Assembly: GCF_019649055.1 (NCBI RefSeq) | Contig: NW_026570274.1 | Span: 62,001-126,000, forward strand | Length of the DNA: 64,000 nt | Direction of reading: 5' to 3' | From: Paramacrobiotus metropolitanus | Taxonomy: Eukaryota; Tardigrada; Eutardigrada; Parachela; Macrobiotidae | Part shown: piece by piece, positions 1 to 11,261 of the stretch | How the letters are laid out: every line of letters starts with the position of its first letter | How positions within the stretch are numbered: position 1 is the first letter of the stretch | Notes under the pieces: model-generated | The model's database searches: none | What the model was told of the DNA's origin: nothing | The model's input: the letters and a program-made list of their open reading frames with translations, nothing else | Translations under genes and position numbers: made by a program

Positions 1-176
1 TTGCCAGTTGGCAGTAACCAAGTCTTTTACGCACTGCTGTTTCTCTGTCTGTGCAAACCTGGTAATGGTCAGCAGAACTGTACTGCAACAATACTGCACT
101 GCAACTGCAGTGCGATAGAACAGCGCAACTGCGGCAGCTTACCTACAGATACTGTACAGTGTACGGCAGTACCTAC

Positions 177-3100
177 CATGATGTTGTCGTTACAACTCCG
201 AACGCATCTCTGCAGTTCATCATTAACCAAACCGACACAGTCAATGCAAGGAGAAATCATCCTTTTTATCTGGCGTTTGACTAAGCGCTGGAACGCCTTT
301 GCCGGTACTGAAAGTGGTGGGATTAGCCCCTGCAAGAAAGAAACACAAGAATTGATTGCTGCCCTAAATACAGTAGACAGGTACTTCGTAGCCACACACA
401 TATTATGTAAATACAGTAAGTCTCGCATTTATATATTGTAATACACCTCAGGTATGTAACACTTTAAAAATGCACATATATGGTACCTGTACAGTGTGCA
501 TTATTTTAGATTGTGCACCACAATTGTGATTTATTTATTTGTTAACTGCTATTATTCTTATGTATCTGTAGTTGCTGCGTTGGAAACTTCAGGCAAAAAA
601 TTCTGCAAGTATTTTAGGTGCACTTTATACAGATAAGCAGGGCGCCTGGTTAGTTATTGTCCAGTATGCAGTTAATATTGAATGCGAGTACAATACGTAT
701 ATACAGAGTAAATATGGCACTCTGGGTAGTTGATATATTTTAGTGATATTCTGAAGTTAATTTCCAAAACAACAAATACTGCGCTTTAAAGTGATGACAA
801 ACGGTGCACATTCGTTAATTAAAATATCAGATTAATCCAGTCGGAAATTGACACCTTGAGGCTCCATTGCATTAAGTCGAAACTATGCTGTCTGGAATAC
901 CATAATCCAATCTAATTTCTTTACCGAGTTAGTAATTCTTACTATTATCCTTGGTCCCGTTGGTCTTGCACTGATGGTCCTACTAATAATGGTAGAGCAG
1001 AGTGCTTACCGAAGCTGAGCGTATTGCCGCAACAATGGTTTTCACATCCAAATCACCCAGGGCATCCACACTAAATAAGCTTTGCGCAAATGCGTTTTGG
1101 AAAATGTGTTGACTGATGCGGGCCCCTCCCATAAACTCATCATCGTCATTGTCGCCGATATCAAAATCCTCGACATTTCCGCTCAGAGTGGCGCTGTATG
1201 CTTGTACAAAACCATTGATCAACTGTAACAAGCATAAGCCTTTATCAGTAGGTGCCTCTCCAAGTTTAGCCAGCTGGTCTGTATTGGCTTTCGTCAGGTC
1301 GCCAATACGCTTCCTCAAATCTGGCAGACGGGTACGAATATGCGACATCAAAAGCTGAAAATTTAATATAATTATACCGAATGCTTGCTTTCACCCCAAA
1401 GTGGCATATTTTAGGTCAACATTATCAGACTAACTTTGTTCAACCTCTGGCTCAGAACCTTCGTCCCGTGCTGATCGGCAATGTCCGGATATTTATTCGC
1501 GAAAAAATCTTGTTCGTCTTTCCGCGCATCGGCGATTGTCTGCTTAGAAAGGTCAGATCAGCAAAACGCAACGACATCAGAATAAAATTTTATTTATCTT
1601 GCCTTATTATTGGTAACTTCACTTGGTGCACGGTTTATTACGGCAATGATGCCCAGTTTAACTTTAATAATGCCCCCGCTCAGCATTTCGCGTGCGTTAA
1701 CACCGTCTTCCACACGATCGAATTTTGTAAAGACGGCAATCGTGCGTTGGCCTACGCCAAAAAAAAAATTAGAGTGAAATAAATAGAAAAAATATAAAAA
1801 AAATAATGTTTCTGTTTTGAATTTTTTGATTCGGTGCTTTAATACTGCTTTTGATGTTGTACGAAAACAACAATTATTTAAAATACCATCCCGCTACCAT
1901 ACAAGAACTATTGAAAACTGATAACTGATAAGCCACAAACTACAGTTTACCATCTGGATCAACTTGTCTGGCTAGTTTAAGCGCTTCCATATTCGCCATA
2001 TCTTCGTACGCCGGGGTAACAGCAAGAATGACCGAGTTCGAGTTCTCGATGAAATTCAGAACAAGAGTTTTGATTTGGTCCTCGATGTCTACAGGTTGGT
2101 CCGGAAGCGGGACCTATGAAAACATACCACACAGCCAATAGTAAAATAATTAGAAAAGTGCGCCCGCATTTTAAGTATGACGGAAGCGTACCAGGGAGAT
2201 ATACTGTAAGTGCAGGTTAAAGTTCGTTCTAAACTTCTAATGCAATTATAGGTTTTCAATATATACGGCCACCTAGCCCTTATGTGGCGGGTGCTATGGA
2301 CGGACACCGTATTTTCCGTAATCGCTGAACACAGAAAATGCCTTCGACTTTCGGTCGATACCGCTCCTTGCCTAATTTCGGTGAGCAGTTATTGTGACAT
2401 GTGGCACGGGTAACTGCAAGTGTTAGCTTCAGCCTCCTTCACAACCTTTTACTTGCTTCACATTTCACAACCATTCGCACAACCTTTGCGCAGCACTCTC
2501 ATTAACATTTAACTGACTGTACATCGTTTCACCAACTCGCACACTACCATGAATTCCCTTGGTACGCTATGCTTTCGTGTTTTTTTGCCCCGCACCTTTT
2601 CTTGAGCAGAAGCAAGAGAAAGTTTGCAAAAAATTACTGCACTATAATTTTGAACGAAGAAAACGACTGTATTTTATTGTTGGCAGTATCATGCTGTCAG
2701 CATGGTACGTAGCAGGTACGTACTTTCTAATATGTAAAATGCTGAAATGATATGAAAAACATTGCAGTACGGTAAAGTTTTAACGATGCAGTTATTCGCT
2801 CTTCAAGGGGCTAACCGAGCGCTCTTCGTTCGTACATGATCATTATGCACAGCAAAGGTTTTTCATCAAGTTAATGCGAAAGTAAAAACCAAAATCAATG
2901 ATGCAGAATGCAAAACAATTTATTAAAAGGCAACACGAACAAGTTGATCTTGTGCATATAACAAAACAAGTTAGAAAGCTGACTTTACATATGGATTCAG
3001 ACCTGGAACGCATGAATGAGCACAGAATCTGCATTATTACGTACTTACTTTTATCAGCCCTGGCAAATCTACCAGGGTTAGGTCGGTGACAATTTCTGAA

Positions 3101-6100
3101 AAGATGGTCAAGCGGATCGGGTCACTGTCGATGGTGACCTGCGAAATCTCACATCAATGCGGTAAACAAACATAAAGTTATTTTACTTTCTGACCGCAAA
3201 TTTAGCAAATGCGGACTAAAACGATAAGGACTTAAGAACGATTGGAAAATTTTTTTTCAAAGTTTTTGCGATATTTACGTTTTAGTCACAACATTTTATT
3301 TTATTGGTTGACAAAAAATAAGATAAAAAAACCATATAGGTTTCTGCGGCTACAGGTTTAGGTTAGGTGTTTTTTCTACACCAAGCACTTCGCTAGCTAT
3401 AAACGATAAAGGCCGACTATTCCCGCGATGATAAAACGTGTGCGATAAAGCTGATGCACGTGTGCAGTTATTTCAAAGTACGTAATTTAACGTTATATTA
3501 AGTTGACAGTTTAAATACTTTTTTTGATTCAGTTGAGCGGTCCGTTTCGTTCTTGATTTCATCCCGTATCTCGTCAAAGTTTGAGTAAATTTTGTCTCCG
3601 GTATGACTAAACCGTCCGAATTGTTTGTCCGTTGTTTGGAAGCCTGTCAAATATGCATCAAATAGTTTGGTATATGATTATCAGATTATGAGTACTTGTA
3701 CTGGTATGATAGTCGTAAAAACCAAATTTCGTTGTGACTAGTGCGAGAATTGTAAGAACAGTTGATCTCAAGTCTAAGTTCTAAGTCTAAGGCCGGATTC
3801 ACGCTGACTTCTATCTATCAGTTTTTCTGTTGAGACACCGCCCAAAACGGCCGGTTTCTTAGCAGTATGCGTGAACGCGGCACGCTTTTCTAAATAGATA
3901 CCTAAATAGGGAGCAGAATTGCGTTCACACAGTCACCTTTGAATAGGTGCAATAAAAGTTATTGTTTAGGGGCTTCCGATAGTCAGCTAGGTCTGCGTGA
4001 ACACATGTCGCCTATCTAAGTATCTAAATGAAACGCGAAATTAAAACGGCAAAATCGCAGAACGGTAATTATTTTTTTCACTTCTAATGTTTACGAAGAT
4101 CAAAGATTTAGTACAGTAGTTATAAAAAATGCGAAGCATTAACTGCCACTAGTATCACAGAGCCGCTACGTAAATGAATACGGTACACGGGCCGGCTTTT
4201 AAATATTTAGACATACAGATACTTTAGACAGCATACAGACAAAATTTACTACGTTTTCTTGAATTTGGTACTGAAAATTTCTATGAACTGAAAACGCTAA
4301 GTACTGGAAGTTTGAAATGTTTTTAGAAACCTTCGGGAGACCAAAACTTTTTCAAATTGCAGGTAGGAATCTTTGAAAACGCTGGATTTTATAAAACTAT
4401 CAAAGTATCGAAAACTAAATCTCGAATTAGGAGATTATTTCCAAAAAATAAGGGCGTAGGGATGTACGAATCTATATAACTGACACGAGTTTATCCAGTT
4501 GGGCTTATTGCTAAATATCTCGGCTTGCCATGCGCCTGATATCGGCTTGCCATTATGCAGCGCTCAGCCGCCCAGGGAGGCTATTTGCTACCGTTACAGC
4601 GGGCGGGTGCCTATATCGCTGCCTACTGCTACCGTGGGCGGTTGCCAGTTGCCGATACAGCGGGCGGGTGCCTACGTGCCGTGCAGAGGTAGTAAGCGCT
4701 TTATAATAATAATTATTATTTTCGTGCAATATTAAGTGATTGAATTCCATTACAGTAAATTTGCAGTGACACTGGCAGAAGAATATGAACTGCACACCAC
4801 AGTCAATTTACAAAGCAGTGTAAAATGGGCAATGCTTCAATAAATTAACTAATATTACATCACAAAACTTTTATTTTATTTCAACTGTCATCACCAACCG
4901 GCAACAGCTATTTGTCATAAGCGATAAATTTATTACCTGCAAAGTGCAACCACAAATAATAATACTTACCAGTAAGTACGGCACCCAGCGATATTTCCTT
5001 CATTAAAACTCTTTCCCAGTTAAATGTTTACAGCGTATACATTGTGTCTGCCAGCTTGATTATTGGATTAATCCGCTAAAAGAATTCGTTTTTAAAAAAA
5101 TAATTATAAACAAAGATCGCGCGCATTCAAACTGTGTCCGTGCGCTTGTTGCAGTTTTGCCTTTACAAGTCTAAAGCAAATGCATGCCTTCGTTTAAAAT
5201 GTGATCTTTACGCAAATAGGTTGTATGTGCTTTACATGATAAAGTACGGTAATACTTTGCAATGGTAATTAACGGAGCAAGTTGTCATATCCTGAATCAA
5301 AACATCTTTTTAGGTCATCACATAATCATTCTGAAAGCATTTTAACCAGAAATGCGTATATGTCCATACACATAGGAACCTCAAGTGGTTCCTATATGTC
5401 TTAACCATTGTGCCTACGGAGCAAACGAAAAGGTACCTTTCGATAGGAAAGCACTGTTCAGGCCGCGCATTGCTATCTATCAATTAAGAGCTAGGTAATT
5501 AACGTTAGCATAGGTATGCTGCGTGAACGCAATTTTGGGACCTAATGCAATTAGGTGGTTATCCCCGGCTGAACTCACATCCCACTAAGCAATTAAGATA
5601 GATAGGTGTACGCGTGAACGGGCCCTAAGTCTAAGTCTAAGTTTAATGGTTTAACGTCCGCACACATTCAGGGAAGGATCCCGATTCGAGGCAGCAGACA
5701 CTGCCTGCAGTGATTTGCCTTCGCATCCTAAATGTGTGGGCCATACCACATGTTTAAAGCCATACTTCGATTCCGCTCGCAAATTGGTCACTTGCATTTT
5801 ACGGTTAAAAGCAAACTGATCACTCAACACACACTGTCGGATAAAAAAATTAATATGGTTGGCGCTCGGTGAACCGCACAGAAAAAGTGCGGATCGGCCA
5901 ACTGGTCGCCAGCCGCCGCATGTGGCGCGCTGCATACCTGCTGTTAAAAAATTGTGTATTGGGTGATAGTCTCACAAGGGACGACATTGCTTCCACACGT
6001 TTAAATCGTCGCGAATCTTCAGATCAGTTACAGTGCTACAGTGTATATTATAACGTTACAAGTTTACATTCCATTTAGCCTTTTGCTAGGGATACAGACT

Positions 6101-8652
6101 ACAGTACGCTCTCGCTATCATGCAAAGCAGGCCTCGTGTGGGTGTGCAGTACCGGAAGTTGGATGACTTCAGCACAAGTAACATTCTCACCAAGTTTTTG
6201 TAGAGCTTCACGAATACTGGTTTTAAGCGCTTGCGTACGAAATACATATGTTTGGCCGGAAATAAAACTTTGCAGATGCAAATGCTCCATAGTACTTACT
6301 CTGTAGTAAGAGAAAGATATCTAAAAGCATGCTTTTGACGGTTATAAGCACCAGAAAAAGCTGGAAATTTTTACTACGGGTAGGCAATATTTTTCTGAAT
6401 GTGGCATAGTGCTCGGGATAAAAATCAGTACTTAGTTTTGCTTGTATTTTACCAATCAAGCAAATATTTTTACTACAGTGAATACTTGTGATAATACTAT
6501 AATTATATAATATTCAGATAAATCCATTCCTAATTATATCGATCTCTTTAATTCACACCATCACTTTACCACCACCACGTGTTAAAAAGCAGATTAGGAG
6601 AACCAAAGCTCATTAAACATTTCCGCTTTTTCCACGGTGCCCATGACAGAAACCGCATTACCACGCTGTAATTACCACGCTTCCTAATTTCAGACCGGAA
6701 CAGATATACAGTATGTACCGTATCTTTTTCGGGTTTTGTCGTCCAGATGGATTAATTGAAGTACCAAAGGACGCCTCGTCACCATGCCTCCTCCTCGAGG
6801 CAGAAAATCTTGTCCTACAATGCTTTCAAGGACGGAGCTTTTTCCGGCGCTCTAGAACCGGAAAAACAAAGGATGTTGGGAACAGCAACACGGTACTCGC
6901 CCATAAGTCATGGTAATTTTAAGTACAGTAACGCAACTGAAGCAGATGATAACGCATGGGGATAAGCGAAACAAGTCCATACGAAGTTATGGTACGAGTC
7001 TGTATGCACCACACATTTGCCCAACCGCTATCAAATGCTTCCTCTGCTCTGAACGTAATAAAAATGGTTTTGCAAAGCAGAAATGTTTGTCCTCAATTAA
7101 CGTCTTCGAGGCAAGGAGGTAGCGGTTGCGGGATCCCTACATTCATTCAGTTCTTAGTGGAAGCCGTTTAACGGTGTTCAAGGAAACACTTATTAAGCAA
7201 CCAAAAACAGAACTTATTCTGTACAGCGCTGAGCGCACGTTGATAGGATTTGGCACAGTTTATTACGTCTAACAGTAAGCTGAGATACCGGTCACTTGCT
7301 CTTTAATATGAACTTTGATGTACTACGCAGTTTAACGCAATAAAAATTCGTCTCTGACAGTATTTGTTTATCCAACACTGCAATGCCTCAGTGCAGATTG
7401 GCCGTGTCTATTCATTTTGTCCACCGTTCATTTTGTCCACCAATCATTTTGTCCACCATTCATTTTGTCCGCCGTACACTTCGTTCACGATAAAATTTGA
7501 AAAGTATGGTGTTTTTATTTTTTATAAGACAAAGCTAGTATGTATGAATTTAATAACCTCGCATAGTAAACCGATAAGTATCACGTACTATAAGAACGTG
7601 TACACACATTCATATGATTCTATGATTTCAGTTTATATGGCAGATATTACATTCTTTTATTGCAAAATTCTGCGCCGTTGCTGCAACAATATCGAGTGCG
7701 GTAATGTACCCAATACTGACGCTGTGTCTAGTTCAGACTACTTCTGCGCAGTTGTATATTCGAAATTCAGCGGGTTAATAAGCAAACGGTAAGCAAGCGA
7801 CACGGATGAGTTCGATTTACAGTACACATGCACATCTACGAGTAGCTGCTCACATCTTACGCCCAGACCGTTTCTGTTGTGTGTGTTATTGTAATTAATA
7901 TTAAATTAATTTTGGTAAGTGGTAATATTGTATTTATTTATTAATAAATATAAAAAGCATAGACCAAATGAATGGTGGACAAAATGATTGGTGGACAAAA
8001 TGAACGGTGGACAAAATGAATGGTGGACAAAATGAACGGTGGACAAAATGAACGGTGGACAAAATGAATGGTGGACAAAATAATAGGACGCCAGATTGGC
8101 ATGCTTGTTACAGAAGTACTTTTGGACACAAATGTTCTGAATAGGTGGATAATAAAAATGGTAAATTGGGATGGGGGACGCATTGTGTGCTAATTATTGT
8201 ATTTGTTCCGATAAAACGATGTAAAAAATATTAAGATGTCTGGCTAAAAAAATTTAGCGCTGACCTTAAAATGATTTCGTACAAATAAACAAGTGAAAAC
8301 AAAAATTAGCAGGCAAAGTTTGGAAAACAGAAGAATTTTTTCTAATTCCTGAAAATGCAGAAATCCTACGTGAAAAAAGATCAACTTTTATTTTGCGCTT
8401 TCTCGGCTTCTCATGTTTACGTTTCCGTGTATATGCCTTGACTGTGTTCCATGCAGATGTTATGACCATTTCAGAAGAAAAAGATTTATACATGTAACCG
8501 TGAGCCTAGAAATCGAATCATTTGGCAATGCAACATCGTACCTGAGCGCCAACCACAACAATCTGGGGAAGGTCTATTGCTTTCATTTCGTCGATGCCAA
8601 TTCCGCTGAACGCATCCTGAATGCGATTTACTACTCGAATAAGGGCCTCCAT
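177..8652 (-). CDS. Dynamin-related GTPase, DRP1-like (3' end outside window)
   Basis: Large GTPase of the dynamin superfamily; DRP1-type members assemble round mitochondria and peroxisomes and pinch membranes using GTP. Exons (high to low): 8652-8542, 6851-about 6707, about 6289-6168, 3138-3049, 2113-1951, 1751-1618, 1542-1435, 1354-1010, 329-177. Start chosen at 8652 because the translation opens [15 protein letters not shown], like DRP1. The P-loop is split by the first intron and reads GAQSAGKSS, where the family has GxQSSGKSS. Then come [15 protein letters not shown] (G2 threonine region), TLVDLPG (G3, exon 3138), [19 protein letters not shown] and FTKFD (G4, usually TKLD). The stalk follows: GGARIS at 1354-1010 and [14 protein letters not shown] at 329-177. 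Splice phases agree at the junctions I could resolve. The exon near 6.2 kb and the 3' end of exon 2 are approximate; the 1751 exon uses a weak donor (GTTACC). The variable domain and GED must lie left of the window. DRP1-like is the best subclass guess. Confidence 0.88.
3791..5625. mobile_element. Inverted-repeat element in dynamin intron
   Basis: About 1.8 kb with inverted termini: the left end reads GGCCGGATTCACGC and the right end, on the other strand, GGCCCGTTCACGCG. Both flanks are the simple repeat CTAAGT (left ends ctaagtctaa, right starts taagtctaag), which looks like insertion into that repeat. Further copies of GCGTGAAC or GCGTTCAC with TATCTA nearby occur inside both ends (about 3868, 3920, 3990, 5520). 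No transposase is visible. A GC-rich patch at 4570-4690 has two copies of ACAGCGGGCGGGTGCCTA. Probably a non-autonomous DNA transposon; superfamily not assigned. Confidence 0.6.
7413..8082. repeat. Facing arrays of a 16-bp tandem repeat
   Basis: Four 16-bp units of the form CATTTTGTCCACCRNT run from 7413 to 7476. Seven units of the complementary form (AAYGGTGGACAAAATG) run from 7971 to 8082. The two arrays face each other across about 490 bp, giving a roughly 670-bp structure in the first intron of the dynamin gene. The right array is more uniform than the left, whose last unit is degenerate. Long inverted arrays of this sort fit the subterminal repeats of a non-autonomous transposon. The spacer (7477-7970) shows no credible gene. 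Confidence 0.7.
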
Positions 8653-9639
8653 TGCAGCGCACGCTCGAAAACAATTACTGGCTGACAAAGTGCCGGAAAA
8701 AATCAAAAAACTGTATTTAGCTTTGCGATTTCGGATGGCCTTTAGTCGTTCACTACTGTATGGGTAAAAATTGAATTAGCATGTCCACGACAATGGGTTT
8801 TAACTTTAAGTTGCTATCATGACTGTGAGGAACGTGTCTTAACCTAAGCCACCACACTTCCCACTTTTGTTACTGTAAGTGTATTTAACCACCTAATCTA
8901 ACGGCAGTAACTTACAGTAATAATAATGATCTAGCGGTAAAGGTAGTATGTTACAGCGTTCAGTGTTGGCGCCATAGCAACCAAATGGCAACATAATAAG
9001 AATAATGTCAAACTGGTACTCGGCATTACGAAAGTATGTAATCCAGTTCAGTCGAACCAACGATTAGTCAATTTCTCATGCGGTAAAGTGCACGAAATAT
9101 GCGCATGAAGATTTTTTACATAGTACAACCACGCGGAGCTATTTTGTGCGACCGTAAGGCATAAGACATTTGTCCAGACTTTGGGGCACCTTTACTGCGC
9201 CCGTTCGAAAAGCATTAGTCTAGTACAGTAAAGTATCTACCGTAACAACAAAGTGACGGTCACGGAATCAAGGGTATTTTAAGAAACGATAATTGTATGC
9301 ACAAGGATGAAAACCATGAAATCACTAGCAAAAGGTGGAAGCAATTAGCGCATCTACCAAGTACAGAGTAGAGCCTTACATATCCCAGTATCCGCAAGAA
9401 ACTGTTCCAATTAAATCCAACATCCCAGGCATTTTGAGATGACACGAAGAGAGCAGTGACGTTCGGCTGCCATCCAGCCATTTCCGCCTGACGACAACCC
9501 TGCAGCACATTTGTTTTTAAACAGGACAACAGTGGTGTAGCCTTTCCTTGTAGTATGTAGATTAAAGATCGTGGTTTGCCTCTTGAACACACAACCGCGC
9601 AAAACTTAAGACGAAACTAGAAACTGCCGAAGCCGTAAG
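8653..9639. other. Intergenic, between dynamin and GPCR
   Basis: The dynamin gene starts leftward at 8652 and the receptor rightward at 9640, so this 987-bp interval must hold both promoters. The short open frames in it (for example 9260-9592 on the minus strand) show no family resemblance and no splice logic. I see no TATA box convincing enough to place a start site. Confidence 0.5.
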
Positions 9640-10950
9640 ATGTTAAATACATCTTCTGGTGTTTTTAACTTTTCCTCTATTTGGTTGTCCAGTTTCGACG
9701 TTCCCTATCCAGTACTGCCCAGCCAATCAAGCTACACGTGGAGCAACTACGCTATCAGCGAAATTCTCATCTCCATATCTGGAATTATATTCAATGCCTT
9801 CATTATACTGACGTTTGCCTACCATCGCTACCTCTTGAAGAATGTCTTCATGATCTACCTGCTGAATATCTCGGTTGCGCATGTGACCTTTGCTGTTCTT
9901 AATGGCTCCGTAGATTTGGCGGTAAACGGCTACTCAGAATGGAGATTCAGTCGAGCCGTCTGCACATTTGACCTATACACGCATTATGTCCTGGAATCGC
10001 TGATTGTTTACGGTCATTTGTTGATCACGTTAAGCCGCTTTTGGGAAAGCTTCTTTCCTGATTCATACAATAGATACCATGCACGCAAGACTGTGGTGTG
10101 TTTGTGCATTATCCAATGGATTTTCGTACACCTGGTTTATACACCGGGGATCATACTGAATTCATATAAAACGGTGGGCATCAACAGCGCTTGCCGCATA
10201 AATCTGGAGATTGCGAGCGTAAATGTATGGATGGAAATGATGGTGGTTCTGTTTATTCTGGTGGAAATTGTTATTATTGCTTTTTGTCCGTTTATTCTGC
10301 TGCGGGAACGAACGCTCCAAGCAAAGGTCAGTGTTGAAGCGGATGATGTTAACACCGTCGAAGAGAATATTTCGGAAGCAAAATCACCAAATCGAAATGG
10401 CTTTCCTCTTGTATTGGAAGACATCGGTAAGCATGAAGAACTATTTTTGTAAGCTACATTCTGTATATCAGTACGTCTAGTAAAACCGCATCCACTCGCA
10501 CTCTTTCCACACAATTTATGACCACAAATCATCTGATTACCATGAGTGCAAATGCTGCAGTCTTCCCGTTTTTATATCACTTAATAATTTTAATCTTTAC
10601 AATATTATTCTATAGTCTTCTCCTAATTGAATTAATACTATGTTTCAGAGCATCCAAATATTATTTCCATTCAACTGGAAGCCGACGCGGAACGTCTAGC
10701 TAGCGAGCGCCGCAGTATGCGTCGCTGTTTTCTCCTTTTTACCGGCACGACGCTACTGTTCTGGACTCCGCTCGTCACGTGCTTAAGTATCTCCACTTAC
10801 GACGTCCTTCGGCGATCGGAAGCGGCACTCGACACCGTGTCTATGCTGTATTCTTTACAAATTATCGTTGACCCGACGGTGTTTGTTATCTCATTCCCGA
10901 ACGTTAGGAGCGCAATGTGGTTATCGGTCCGATGTTTTGTATCTCTTTAA
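9640..10950 (+). CDS. Rhodopsin-like (class A) GPCR, orphan
   Basis: Seven-transmembrane receptor encoded by exons 9640-10426 and 10649-10950; the donor GGTAAGC and acceptor TTTCAG join in phase 1 to give a protein of about 362 residues. The N-terminus carries N-glycosylation sites (NTS, NFS). TM1 to TM5 lie in exon 1. A cysteine at the top of TM3 (AVCTFDLY) and one in the second extracellular loop (NSACRINLE) would form the usual disulphide. Exon 2 has TM6 with FWTPLV in place of CWxP and TM7 with DPTVFVISF in place of NPxxY. The DRY motif at the end of TM3 is replaced by SRFW. The third intracellular loop is acidic and carries the intron. An AATAAA lies at 11005-11010, 55 bp past the stop. 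Ligand unknown; the divergent motifs resemble expanded chemoreceptor-like GPCR sets in small invertebrates. Confidence 0.85.
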
Positions 10951-11261
10951 AATAATTAAATAAGTAATATTTCTTATACATCTACCGCCAAATAAGTGTG
11001 CTTCAATAAAAATAAAAACTGAATGGAGTTCAGCGTAAGCGCTTTTATAACATGAGTGATTACTTGTCTCCGTTGGATGCAGAGTTGTTGCTTCAAGAAG
11101 TCATATTTTTTTAAAATTGATTACAATAAAATGTCATAAACTTTATTGCGAACAGCTCCTTAAAGTCTCTGCATACTGTGCAGTTGAAAACGGCGGAAAT
11201 AGTCATCTTTCAACAAACAAGTTGCGTCAACAACGAACAAGTCCATCACATAACTTTTACA

